From assembly GCA_021793575.1 (NCBI GenBank), contig JAJYSM010000008.1, forward strand, positions 1 to 64,000: a stretch of 64,000 bases of DNA. Reading direction: 5' to 3'. Both the position numbers and the translations under genes were made by a program. Below the pieces are notes generated by a model. It had not been told where the DNA came from. It was given only the letters and a program-made list of their open reading frames with translations, and made no database searches. Source of the DNA: Pseudomonadota bacterium. GTDB lineage: Bacteria > Pseudomonadota > Gammaproteobacteria > Xanthomonadales > Rhodanobacteraceae. This document shows, piece by piece, positions 36,923-45,485 of the stretch (its first letter is position 1; the number at the start of each line of letters is the position of its first letter).

Positions 36923-37689
36923 TGGTGCTGGATCTGGCGCAGCTGTCGATCTGGCTGGGCAGCCTGTTCTGGGCGCTGGGTCGGGTGGCGGGCTTGTTTC
37001 TGGTGGCGCCGGTGTTCAGCGCCAAGATGATGCCGGTGCGGATACGGGCCGGGCTGGTGGTGGTGTTGACGATGGTGCTGGCGCCGCTGGCACCGGCGAC
37101 GATCAACCCGTTAAGCGCGAGCGGTATCGCGACGATGGTCAGCCAGGTGCTGATCGGCGCCGCCATGGGGTTCACCTTGACGCTGGTGTTCGAGGCCGTG
37201 TCGTTCGGTGGCGAACTGGTGGCGCAGAGCATGAGTCTGGGTTTTGCCGAGATAGCCAATCCGCAGGGGGGCGCAAGCTCGCCCGTGCTGAGCGAGTTCT
37301 ACCTGCTGCTGGTGACCCTGCTGTTTCTGGTGATGAATGGCCATTTGCGTCTGATCGCCCTGCTCGCCGACAGCTTTCACAGCCTGCCGCCGGGCATGCC
37401 AACAATCAATGCCAACGGCTTGCATGCCGTCGCCGCCTTTGGCGCCGAGTTGTTTTCCGGTGCGGTGCGGGTGGCGCTGCCGGCGATGACGTCGCTGCTG
37501 GTGGTGAATATCGGATTTGCCGCGATCAGCCGTGCGGCACCATCGATGAACCTGTTCGCGGTGGGTTTGCCGATTACGGTTTCGCTCGGTTTCATCGCGT
37601 TGTGGCTGGCGCTGCGCAGCTTGCCGGGCGCCTTCGAGGCACTGCAGGGACACGCCTGGTCGCTGATGCGCGAGCTGGTCGGGAGCTGA
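36922..37689 (+). CDS. fliR: Flagellar export gate protein FliR
   Basis: Polytopic gate subunit, 255 residues. Motifs: FWALGRVAGLFLVAPVFSAK, FEAVSFGGELVAQSMSLGFA, NPQGGASSPVLSEFYLLLVT and LLVVNIGFAAISRAAPSMNL with FAVGLPITVSLGFIALWLAL. The ATG at 36922 shares one base with the fliQ stop. Confidence 0.97.
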   Translation: MVLDLAQLSIWLGSLFWALGRVAGLFLVAPVFSAKMMPVRIRAGLVVVLTMVLAPLAPATINPLSASGIATMVSQVLIGAAMGFTLTLVFEAVSFGGELVAQSMSLGFAEIANPQGGASSPVLSEFYLLLVTLLFLVMNGHLRLIALLADSFHSLPPGMPTINANGLHAVAAFGAELFSGAVRVALPAMTSLLVVNIGFAAISRAAPSMNLFAVGLPITVSLGFIALWLALRSLPGAFEALQGHAWSLMRELVGS

Positions 37690-37693
37690 GCCG

Positions 37694-38833
37694 ATGGCGG
37701 AGGATAGCGAGCAGGAAAAAACCGAACAGCCGTCCGAAAAACGGTTGCGCGAATCGCGCGAAAAAGGCGAAGTGCCGAGCTCGCGCGACTTGTCCGGCGC
37801 GATGGTGGTACTGGCCGCGGTGGCGGTGCTGATGAACGACGGTCAGGCCGCGTTGCGCCACGCCACGCGCATCTTCTCACTCGGTCTGAACTACGGCCGG
37901 GAAGCCCTGTTCTCCGACGCATTGCCGGCGCGGGCGCTGCATCAGGCGGCAGGCGAGGCGCTGGCGCTGTTCGCACCGGTGGCGCTGGCGACCCTGCTGG
38001 CCACGCTGGCCGCGCCACTGCTGCTGGGTGGACTCAACTTCAGTGCGCAGGCGTTGCAGCCGAAGTTCGAGCGGCTCGACCCGATCAAGGGGCTGGGGCG
38101 GATTTTCGCCATGCGCGGACTGGTCGAGCTGGGCAAGGCGCTGCTCAAGCTGCTGTTCATCGGAGCGGCCTTGCTGCTGCTGCTGCGCCATTGGCAGGGG
38201 CAGTTGCAGGCTACCGGCAGCGGTACGGTCGGCGCGGGCATCGCGTTGTCGATCAGCCTGATCGGTAACGCGGCGCTGTGGTTCGGCTGCCTGCTGGGCC
38301 TGATCGGTGGCATCGATGCGGTCTACCAGAAGTTTGATTACTCCAAACGCCTGCGCATGAGCAAGCAGGAACTGCGTGACGAGCACAAGGAAAGCGAAGG
38401 CAACCCCGAACTCAAGTCGCGCGTTCGCCAGGTGCAGCAGCAGCAATCGCGTCGCCGCATGATGCAGGAGTTGCCGCAGGCCGACGTGGTGGTGGTCAAC
38501 CCCAGCCACTTTGCGGTGGCCTTGCGCTATGACGACGACCGCATGGGTGCGCCGCGGGTGATCGCCAAGGGTGTCGATCTGCTGGCGCAGCAGATCCGCC
38601 TGGTCGCCGGCAGCCATCGGATTCCGCTGGTCGAGGCGCCGCCGCTGGCACGTGCGCTGTATGCCACCACCGAACTGGGTCGGGAAATTCCCGCCGCACT
38701 GTATGTCGCGGTGGCCCAGGTGCTGGCCTATGTCTATCAGTTGAAACAGGCCGCCGCACACGGCGAGCCACCCCCACCGGCACCTGCCCCTGAGGTCGAT
38801 CCCGACCTGATGGGCCCTTATCGTGATCAATGA
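37694..38833 (+). CDS. flhB: Flagellar export switch protein FlhB
   Basis: Substrate-specificity switch of the export gate. 379 residues: N-terminal EKTEQPSEKRLRESREKGEV, four membrane helices, then the cytoplasmic autocleavage domain. The cleavage motif is NPSH at 269-272 (38498-38509) rather than the common NPTH. The Asn-Pro scissile pair is intact. A Pro-rich C-terminal tail follows. FliK should trigger the switch. Gap to fliR is 4 bases. Confidence 0.97.
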   Translation: MAEDSEQEKTEQPSEKRLRESREKGEVPSSRDLSGAMVVLAAVAVLMNDGQAALRHATRIFSLGLNYGREALFSDALPARALHQAAGEALALFAPVALATLLATLAAPLLLGGLNFSAQALQPKFERLDPIKGLGRIFAMRGLVELGKALLKLLFIGAALLLLLRHWQGQLQATGSGTVGAGIALSISLIGNAALWFGCLLGLIGGIDAVYQKFDYSKRLRMSKQELRDEHKESEGNPELKSRVRQVQQQQSRRRMMQELPQADVVVVNPSHFAVALRYDDDRMGAPRVIAKGVDLLAQQIRLVAGSHRIPLVEAPPLARALYATTELGREIPAALYVAVAQVLAYVYQLKQAAAHGEPPPPAPAPEVDPDLMGPYRDQ

Positions 38834-38839
38834 CAGGCC

Positions 38840-40939
38840 ATGGACATGACGGGCGCAAGCGCATTCGGCAATTTCAGGCAGATGGCCCGGCGCGGCATCG
38901 GTGCGCCGGTGGCCGTGCTGGTGATGCTGGCCATGATGATGCTGCCGTTGCCGCCGTTCCTGCTGGACATACTTTTCAGCTTCAACATCGCGTTGTCGCT
39001 GGTGATCCTGCTGGCGGTGATCTATGTGATGCGACCACTGGAATTCGCTGCGTTTCCCACGGTGGTGCTGATGGCGACGCTGTTGCGGCTGGCGCTGAAC
39101 ATCGCCTCTGCCCGCGTGGTGCTGCTGCATGGACACGATGGCCCCGGCGCGGCGGGCAAGGTGATCGAAGCGTTCGGCGAGTTCGTCATCGGCGGCAATT
39201 TTGCGGTCGGTCTGGTGGTGTTCGCGATCATCACCATCATCAATTTCGTGGTGGTGACCAAGGGTGCCACCCGCGTGTCCGAGGTGACTGCGCGTTTCAC
39301 CCTCGATGCGATGCCGGGCAAGCAGATGGCGATCGATGCCGACCTCAATGCCGGCCTGCTGACCCAGGAACAGGCGCGCGAGCGTCGTCAGGAGGTGCGC
39401 GAGGAAGCGGATTTCTACGGCTCCATGGATGGCGCCTCCAAGTTCGTGCGCGGTGACGCCACCGCCGGCATCCTGATCCTGATCATCAACATCGTCGGCG
39501 GCTTCTTTGTCGGCGTATTGCAGCACGGCTTGTCGCCCGGCGAGGCAGCCAGGACCTATACCCTGCTGACCATCGGCGACGGCCTGGTGGCGCAGGTGCC
39601 GGCGCTGATGCTGTCGGTGGCGGCGGCGATCATCGTCACCCGCGTTTCCAAGTCGCAGGACATGGGCAAGCACCTGTTCGGTCAGGTGTTCGGTCAGCCG
39701 CGTGCGCTGGCCGTGGCCAGTACGGTGCTGACCGTGATGGGGCTGATTCCGGGCATGCCCAACATCGCGTTTCTGCTGCTCGGCGCCAGCTGCGGCGGAG
39801 CTGCGTGGCTGCTGTTCAAGCGTCAGCACGAAACCCGCGAAAAGCTGGCCGAGACCGTCGCCGACATGCCGGCGCCCTCGGCGTCGGCCGAGCGCCTTGA
39901 GCTGGGCTGGGAAGATGTCGCCAGCGTCGATCCGCTGGGGCTGGAAGTGGGCTACCGGCTGATTCCGCTGGTGGACACGCATCAGGGCGGTGAGCTGATG
40001 GGGCGGATCAAGTCGGTGCGCCGCAAGCTGTCGCAGGAACTGGGTTTTCTGGTGCCGGCGGTGCATATCCGCGACAACCTGGATCTGGGCCCTAACACGT
40101 ATCGCATCACCTTGATGGGCGTGCCGATGGGTGAGGCCGAGGTACACAATGACCGCTTGATGGCGATCAATCCGGGCCAGGTGCATGGCACCCTGCCGGG
40201 CATCGCCACCCAGGACCCGGCGTTCGGCCTGGAAGCGGTATGGATCGAGAACAGCCAGCGCGAGCTGGCGCAGAGTTACGGTTACACCGTGGTCGACCCG
40301 GCCACCGTGATCGCCACCCACCTGTCGAACATCCTGCAGGGTCATGCGCACGAGCTGCTCAGCCATCAGGACGTGCAGCAGCTGCTGGACCGCCTTGCCG
40401 GCACGGCGCCGAAGCTGATCGAGGATCTGGTGCCCAAGCGGCTGTCGCTCGGCGCGGTGGTCAAGGTGCTGCAGAACCTGCTGGCCGAGCGGGTGCCGAT
40501 CCGCAATATGCGCAGCATCGTCGAATCCTTGGCGGAGCATGCGGGGCAGAGTCAGGATCCCGGCGTTCTGACCGCCGCCGTGCGCGTCGCGCTGGGCCGG
40601 CAGATCCTGCAGGAGATCACCGGGCTGGGTACCGAAGTGCCGGTGATCACGCTTGCGCCGGAGCTTGAACAAATCCTGCTCAGTTCGCTTGCCAGTGGCG
40701 GCGGCGTGGCCGGCGCGGCGGTGGAACCGGGACTGGCCGACCGTCTGCAGCAAAGCGTGGCCGATGCCGCGCGCCGGCAGGAAGTGAGCGGCGAACCGGC
40801 GGTACTGCTGGTCGCGCCACAGTTGCGGCCATGGTTGGCGCGCTTCACCCGCCATGTGGCACAGAACCTGCACGTGCTTGCCTACAACGAGGTGCCCGAC
40901 AACCGCCGGGTGCGATTGGTACAGGCATTGGGGCGCTGA
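38840..40939 (+). CDS. flhA: Flagellar export gate protein FlhA
   Basis: Largest export-gate protein, 699 residues: about eight N-terminal membrane helices, then the cytoplasmic nonameric ring domain. The conserved FHIPEP block is clear (EVTARFTLDAMPGKQMAIDA, DLNAGLLTQEQARERRQEVR), as are NPGQVHGTLPG and LVPKRLSLGAVVKVLQNLLA, VPIRNMRSIVESLAEHAG. Starts 6 bases after flhB. Confidence 0.98.
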   Translation: MDMTGASAFGNFRQMARRGIGAPVAVLVMLAMMMLPLPPFLLDILFSFNIALSLVILLAVIYVMRPLEFAAFPTVVLMATLLRLALNIASARVVLLHGHDGPGAAGKVIEAFGEFVIGGNFAVGLVVFAIITIINFVVVTKGATRVSEVTARFTLDAMPGKQMAIDADLNAGLLTQEQARERRQEVREEADFYGSMDGASKFVRGDATAGILILIINIVGGFFVGVLQHGLSPGEAARTYTLLTIGDGLVAQVPALMLSVAAAIIVTRVSKSQDMGKHLFGQVFGQPRALAVASTVLTVMGLIPGMPNIAFLLLGASCGGAAWLLFKRQHETREKLAETVADMPAPSASAERLELGWEDVASVDPLGLEVGYRLIPLVDTHQGGELMGRIKSVRRKLSQELGFLVPAVHIRDNLDLGPNTYRITLMGVPMGEAEVHNDRLMAINPGQVHGTLPGIATQDPAFGLEAVWIENSQRELAQSYGYTVVDPATVIATHLSNILQGHAHELLSHQDVQQLLDRLAGTAPKLIEDLVPKRLSLGAVVKVLQNLLAERVPIRNMRSIVESLAEHAGQSQDPGVLTAAVRVALGRQILQEITGLGTEVPVITLAPELEQILLSSLASGGGVAGAAVEPGLADRLQQSVADAARRQEVSGEPAVLLVAPQLRPWLARFTRHVAQNLHVLAYNEVPDNRRVRLVQALGR

Positions 40940-40969
40940 GCTTAAGGAGTGGGTTGTGATGAAGAGCTT

Positions 40970-41100
40970 GAAGCGGGAACGGGGAACGGGGGCCGAGGAA
41001 GGTGCCGGCTGCGGCGCACCCGTACTCGCGGCCCTGCATGCAGTTGCAGGTCGCCTAGTCGCCGGCGTTCCCCGTTCCCCGTTCCCCGTTCCCCGCTTTC
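40970..41100. repeat. Inverted repeat in the flhA-flhF gap
   Basis: A left arm of GGGAACGGG-type units (40970-40991) faces a right arm of CCCCGTT units repeated about four times (41067-41100). Together with flanking GAAGC/GCTTTC they can form a stem across the 180-base gap. The gap holds no gene. It could reduce read-through into flhF or be another dispersed repeat. Confidence 0.7.
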
Positions 41101-41119
41101 ACACGCGGAGCAAGCACGC

Positions 41120-42424
41120 ATGAAGATCAAGCGATTCGTCGCAGCGGACATGCGCCAGGCCATGCGCGAGGTGCGCGAGGAGCAGGGGCCGGAGGCGGTG
41201 ATCCTGTCCACGCGCCGGATCGAGGAGGGCATCGAGGTGATCGCCGCGATCGATTACGACGAGTCGCTGGTGCGCGAAGCGGCAAGGCATGGTGCGCCGT
41301 GGGCTGATGCGGACGCCCCGGCCGGCGCTGCCCCGGCGGACACGGCACCGGCGGTGACAGCGGCCCGTGTCGTGCCGGCGGCACAGCCGCCGCGGCTGCC
41401 GCGCCTGCCGGCGAGCGCCCCGCTGCTGGCGGCAGTGCCGCCGGCGCCGGTCGCAGCGGTCAGCGAGCCGCTGCCGATGCATCCGCTGATGGAGCGCGCG
41501 GTGCAGGACACCGCCCGCATGCGGACCGAGCTGGGCGGCCTGCGCGAGATGCTGGAGATCCAGCTGTCGAGCCTGGTCTGGAACGACATGGAGCGACGCC
41601 AGCCGCTGCAGGCACGCGTGCTGCGCGAAATGACCCGGCTTGGCATCGAGGCGGATGTGGCGCGCCGTCTGGTGGCCGAGCTGCCCGAACAGATCAATGC
41701 CGAACAGGCGCGTTATCTGCCGCTGGGCATGCTCAGCCGCAGCCTGCTGGTGAGTGGCCGCGATCTTTCCGATGGCGAAGGCATCACCGCGCTGGTCGGG
41801 CCCACCGGCGTGGGCAAGACCACCACCATCGCCAAGCTCGCCGCCCGGGCAGTGCTGCGCCGTGGCGCGGAGCAGGTGGCGCTGGTCAGTACCGATCACT
41901 ACCGCATTGGCGCCGCGGCACAGCTGGAGCATTACGGCCGGCTGCTCGGCGTGCGCGTCTATCCGGCCTACGACGCGGAAAGCCTGCGCAAGGTGCTGGA
42001 GTTGCTGCGCGGACGGCACACCGTGCTGATCGATACCGCGGGCGTGGCCGGCAACGATCCGCGCCTGTCGCAGCAGATGGAGATTTTCTCCGGTGCGGGT
42101 GAAGTGCGCGCCTGCCTGGTGCTGGCGGCGAACGCGCAGGCGCAGTCGCTGGAGGAGGCGGTGCAGGCCTATCGCCCGCTGCAGCCGAGCGCCTGCATCC
42201 TGACCAAGCTGGACGAGGCGCCCAACCTGGGTGGCGCGCTGTCGGTGCTTATCCGTCACCGACTGTCGCTGGACTACACCACCGACGGCCAGCGCGTGCC
42301 CGAGGACATCGCCAGTGCGGACGCGCGCGTACTGGTGTGCCGTGCCGCGCAGTCGCTGAAAGGCCACGCGCCGGACGACGGCCTGATGGCCGAACGCTTT
42401 GGTCTCGCGGTGGCCAGCGCATGA
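41120..42424 (+). CDS. flhF: Polar flagellar GTPase FlhF
   Basis: SRP-type GTPase that marks the flagellated pole. 434 residues: N-terminal B region (MKIKRFVAADMRQAMREVRE, EQGPEAVILSTRRIEEGIEV), Ala/Pro linker, N domain, then the G domain with P-loop GPTGVGKTTTIAKLAA (about 227-242), STDHYRIGAAAQLEHYGRLL, DTAGVAGNDPRL and TKLDEAPNLGGALSV. The ATG at 41120 matches the family start. Overlaps flhG. Confidence 0.97.
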   Translation: MKIKRFVAADMRQAMREVREEQGPEAVILSTRRIEEGIEVIAAIDYDESLVREAARHGAPWADADAPAGAAPADTAPAVTAARVVPAAQPPRLPRLPASAPLLAAVPPAPVAAVSEPLPMHPLMERAVQDTARMRTELGGLREMLEIQLSSLVWNDMERRQPLQARVLREMTRLGIEADVARRLVAELPEQINAEQARYLPLGMLSRSLLVSGRDLSDGEGITALVGPTGVGKTTTIAKLAARAVLRRGAEQVALVSTDHYRIGAAAQLEHYGRLLGVRVYPAYDAESLRKVLELLRGRHTVLIDTAGVAGNDPRLSQQMEIFSGAGEVRACLVLAANAQAQSLEEAVQAYRPLQPSACILTKLDEAPNLGGALSVLIRHRLSLDYTTDGQRVPEDIASADARVLVCRAAQSLKGHAPDDGLMAERFGLAVASA

Positions 42425-43365
42425 GCGGAGTACTCGCGATGGACCAGGCCTGGGGCCTGCAGCAGATGTTTTCGGCGGTGGTCGGTCGAGGTGAGCCGCC
42501 GCTGCCCACCCACCAGGCCAGCAGCCTGCTGACCGCGGCAACCCCATCGCGCCGGCGCTGCCGCGCGATCACCGTGGCCGGCGGCAAGGGCGGCGTCGGC
42601 AAGAGCACGGTGGCGGTGAATCTCGGCATGTCGCTGTCGATGGCCGGGCATGACGTGATGCTGCTGGATGCCGACATGGGGCTGGCCAATGTCGATGTGC
42701 TGCTCGGACTTGCGCCGTCGCGCCACATCGGCCACCTGCTGGACGGCCACTGCGCGCTGGTGGATCTGCTGCTGGCCGCGCCGCACGGGCTGCGGGTGAT
42801 TCCCGCCGGCTCCGGCGCGCGTCGGCTGGCCCAGCTGGGCAGTGCGGAACATGCGGCGATCATCCGTGCCTTCGACGAACTGGCGCAGCCGCCGAAATAC
42901 CTGCTGGTGGATACGGCTGCCGGGTTGTCCGACAGCGTGGCCATGTTTGCTGCCGCTGCCGACGATGTCGTGCTGGTGGTATGCGACGAGCCCGCCTCGA
43001 TCACCGATGCCTATGCGTTGATCAAGGTGCTCAGCCGCGACTTCGCGGTGCGCCGCTTTCGCATGGTCGCGAACATGGTGCGCAACGAAGGCGAGGCCAG
43101 GCAGTTGCATCACAAGCTGTCGCGGGTGAGTGACCGCTTCCTCGATGTGGTGATCGAATTCAGTGGCTGGGTGCCGCATGACGAGCGGCTGCGCCAGGCC
43201 ATCAGGCAGCAAAGCGCGGTGGTCGACCTGTGGCCTTCCAGCCGCTCGGCGCTGGCATTCAAGCAATTGGCGGGTGCGGTCGATAGATGGGAAGAACCCG
43301 AACGCGCAGGCCTCGACCGGATCGCCTTTTTTGGTGGCCGGGTGACAGCAGCGGCAGGGGACTGA
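42421..43365 (+). CDS. flhG: Flagellar number regulator FlhG (FleN)
   Basis: MinD-like ATPase that limits flagellar number and antagonises FleQ. 314 residues with an N-terminal FlhF-activating helix MDQAWGLQQMF (family DQAxGL), deviant Walker A VAGGKGGVGKSTVAVNLGMS, DADMGLANVDVLLGL and the C-terminal membrane-targeting region. ATG at 42421 overlaps the flhF stop by 4 bases. A second ATG at 42439 sits right at the DQA motif. Confidence 0.97.
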   Translation: MSGVLAMDQAWGLQQMFSAVVGRGEPPLPTHQASSLLTAATPSRRRCRAITVAGGKGGVGKSTVAVNLGMSLSMAGHDVMLLDADMGLANVDVLLGLAPSRHIGHLLDGHCALVDLLLAAPHGLRVIPAGSGARRLAQLGSAEHAAIIRAFDELAQPPKYLLVDTAAGLSDSVAMFAAAADDVVLVVCDEPASITDAYALIKVLSRDFAVRRFRMVANMVRNEGEARQLHHKLSRVSDRFLDVVIEFSGWVPHDERLRQAIRQQSAVVDLWPSSRSALAFKQLAGAVDRWEEPERAGLDRIAFFGGRVTAAAGD

Positions 43366-43366
43366 G

Positions 43367-44098
43367 ATGAGCGTGGCATCGGAATATCTGCAACATTCCC
43401 GCGAAAGTGCCGACGAGCTGGTGCGTCGGCACGCGCCGCTGGTACGACGGATCGCCTATCACCTGATGGGGCGGCTGCCGGCCAGCGTCGACGTGGGTGA
43501 TCTGGTACAGGCGGGGATGATCGGCTTGCTGGAAGCGGCACGTCACTTTGCGCTTGATCGCGGGGCGAGTTTCGAGACTTACGCGGGCATCCGCATTCGC
43601 GGCGCGATGCTCGACGAATTGCGCCGCACGGACTGGACGCCGCGCTCGGTGCATCGCAAGACCCGCGAAGTGGCCGAAGTGATCCGGCAGATCGAGACCG
43701 AAACAGGTGCCGAGGCCGGCGATGCCGAGGTGATGAAGCGGCTCGGCATCAGCGCCGACGAGTACCACCAGGTGCTCGCCGATGCGGCCTGTGTGCGGTT
43801 GCTCAGCCTGACTGCGCCGGATGACGGCGAGGAAAGCTCCGCGCTGGATGTCGCCGACGAGGCTGGCCTGAACCCGGCCGAGCATATCGAGCGCGATGGC
43901 ATGCGCGAGGCGCTGGTCGAGGCGATCGGCGGCCTGCCCGAGCGGGAGCAGCTGGTGATGTCGTTGTACTACGAGCAGGAGTTGAACCTGAAGGAGATCG
44001 GCGCCGTGCTCGGGGTGAGTGAGTCGCGGGTCTGTCAGATCCACGGGCAGGCCGTGATCCGGCTGCGCGCACGGATGAGTGGCTGGCGCGACGGATGA
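43367..44098 (+). CDS. fliA: Flagellar sigma factor FliA (sigma28)
   Basis: Directs late flagellar genes. 243 residues: region 2 with DLVQAGMIGLLEAARHFALD and FETYAGIRIRGAMLDELRRT DW (split here), region 3, and region 4 with LPEREQLVMSLYYEQELNLK and EIGAVLGVSESRVCQIHGQA. Starts one base after flhG. Controlled by FlgM. At least seven promoters matching its consensus occur in this window. Confidence 0.98.
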   Translation: MSVASEYLQHSRESADELVRRHAPLVRRIAYHLMGRLPASVDVGDLVQAGMIGLLEAARHFALDRGASFETYAGIRIRGAMLDELRRTDWTPRSVHRKTREVAEVIRQIETETGAEAGDAEVMKRLGISADEYHQVLADAACVRLLSLTAPDDGEESSALDVADEAGLNPAEHIERDGMREALVEAIGGLPEREQLVMSLYYEQELNLKEIGAVLGVSESRVCQIHGQAVIRLRARMSGWRDG

Positions 44099-44163
44099 GG
44101 CGATGCTGCGCAAATTTCTGAGGCATGGCGCACTGGCCGGTACAGTGCAAGTGGAGAAGGTGT

Positions 44164-44571
44164 TTGGACAAGAACATGAAAATCCTGGTGGTGGACGATT
44201 TTTCCACCATGCGGCGGATCGTACGCAACCTGCTGGTCGAACTGGGCTTCAGCAATCCGCTGATCCAGGAGGCCGATGATGGCGAAAACGCGCTGGTCAT
44301 GCTGCGCAACCAGCCGTTTGATCTGGTCGTCACCGACTGGAACATGCCGAACATGAGCGGCATCGACCTGCTGCGCGCGATCCGCGCCGAGGCCGCGCTG
44401 AAGGGCCTGCCGGTGCTGATGGTCACCGCCGAGAACAATCGCGACCAGATCATCGCCGCCGCCCAGGCGGGCGTGAATGGCTACATCGTCAAACCATTCA
44501 CCGCGATTACGCTGAAGGAAAAACTCGGCAAGATCTTTGAACGGATCGCCGCCAGTGGAGCGAGCGCATGA
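44164..44571 (+). CDS. cheY: Chemotaxis response regulator CheY
   Basis: Phosphorylated by CheA, binds FliM to reverse the motor. Sequence [20 protein letters not shown], phospho-acceptor Asp in [12 protein letters not shown] (residue 58), Thr in MVTAE and Lys in GYIVKPFTA are all classic. I take the TTG at 44164, since GGAGAAGG lies 7 bases before it. The ATG at 44176 (MKILVVDD) aligns with Pseudomonas CheY but has poor spacing. Overlaps cheZ by 4 bases. Confidence 0.95.
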   Translation: MDKNMKILVVDDFSTMRRIVRNLLVELGFSNPLIQEADDGENALVMLRNQPFDLVVTDWNMPNMSGIDLLRAIRAEAALKGLPVLMVTAENNRDQIIAAAQAGVNGYIVKPFTAITLKEKLGKIFERIAASGASA

Positions 44572-45209
44572 GCGCCATGCTTCCGCTGGCAAACGACGAT
44601 ACCCTGCCGCCCGAACTGCGCGACCTGTTGAACAGCCCCGATGGCGCCACCTTCGAGCAGGCGCTGGACGTGATGGTGCGCCAGCGCGAGCAGCGCCTGT
44701 TCCGGGCGCTCGGCCAGCTCGCGCGCGACCTGCACGATGCGGTGCGCCGGCTCGGCGGCGAGCTGGTGCAGGAGGGCGTGCCGGGCATCGTTGCCGACGC
44801 GCGCCAGCATCTGCAGGAGGTGCTGGAGATGAGTGCGCTGGCGGCCCATCGCAGCCTGGATTTTGCCGAACGCATGCGACCGCAGGCCGAGTCGCTGGCC
44901 CAGCATGCCGGCGAAGTGCTGGCGGGCAACGACGGTGGCGCTGCCGCCGCCGTGCTGGCGCGCGAGGCCGGCGCGTTTGCGCACAGCTGCAGCAACGGCC
45001 TGGCCGACATGGTGCTGGCGCAGTCATGGCAGGATCTGAGCGGGCAACGGATCAAGAAGGTCGCCAGCTTCATCGGCACGGTGGAGTCGTCGCTGCTGGA
45101 ACTGGTGCGTCTCACCGGCGCGCTGGCGGGCATCGAAGCGCCGGCCAGCGTGGTCAAGGTGTCCAGCCAGGACGACGCTGACCGCCTGCTCAGCGAATTC
45201 GGGTTTTGA
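44568..45209 (+). CDS. cheZ: CheY-P phosphatase CheZ
   Basis: Removes phosphate from CheY. The 213-residue helical protein has the active-site block [20 protein letters not shown] (about 146-165), containing the catalytic Asp and Gln, and the C-terminal CheY-binding tail [14 protein letters not shown]. Start overlaps cheY (ATGA). A 268-base palindromic element follows before cheA. Confidence 0.96.
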   Translation: MSAMLPLANDDTLPPELRDLLNSPDGATFEQALDVMVRQREQRLFRALGQLARDLHDAVRRLGGELVQEGVPGIVADARQHLQEVLEMSALAAHRSLDFAERMRPQAESLAQHAGEVLAGNDGGAAAAVLAREAGAFAHSCSNGLADMVLAQSWQDLSGQRIKKVASFIGTVESSLLELVRLTGALAGIEAPASVVKVSSQDDADRLLSEFGF

Positions 45210-45211
45210 AG

Positions 45212-45479
45212 AGAGCCTGCTTATGGTCCCCAAGCACCCCGCGTTGTCATCGAGTGGCTGCCAGGTGGTAGTGCGTGGCGCAGCGCCTGACTGGCCGTCA
45301 GGTCAAGCCGCGCGCTGCCGCATGGCGGCCACTCGATGGCAACCCGAAGGGCCGGGTCTGTTTGCCCGCATGCCGGCGTCATCACTCAGTCGTGGACGGA
45401 CGTCCACTCCTTCGTTCTTCCTTGGCCTGCGCGCAAACAGCTCCCGGCGCGGGGCGCTTGGGGACCATAAACAGGCTCT
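45212..45479. repeat. Palindromic element between cheZ and cheA
   Basis: A 268-base element. Its 24-base ends (45212-45235 and 45456-45479), containing TTATGGTCCCCAAGC, are inverted repeats with one mismatch. Inside are a second inverted pair around ATCGAGTGG...CCACTCGAT and short hairpins (CCTGAC/GTCAGG, GGAC/GTCC). No gene. It begins 3 bases after the cheZ stop and ends 6 bases before the cheA GTG, so it supplies the whole leader of cheA. Confidence 0.85.
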
Positions 45480-45485
45480 GGCGCG

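Noticed and set aside
37877-40873. Minus-strand open frame of 998 codons across flhB and flhA
   Set aside because: Antisense to two well-supported export-gate genes; His/Gln/Arg-rich with no recognisable fold.
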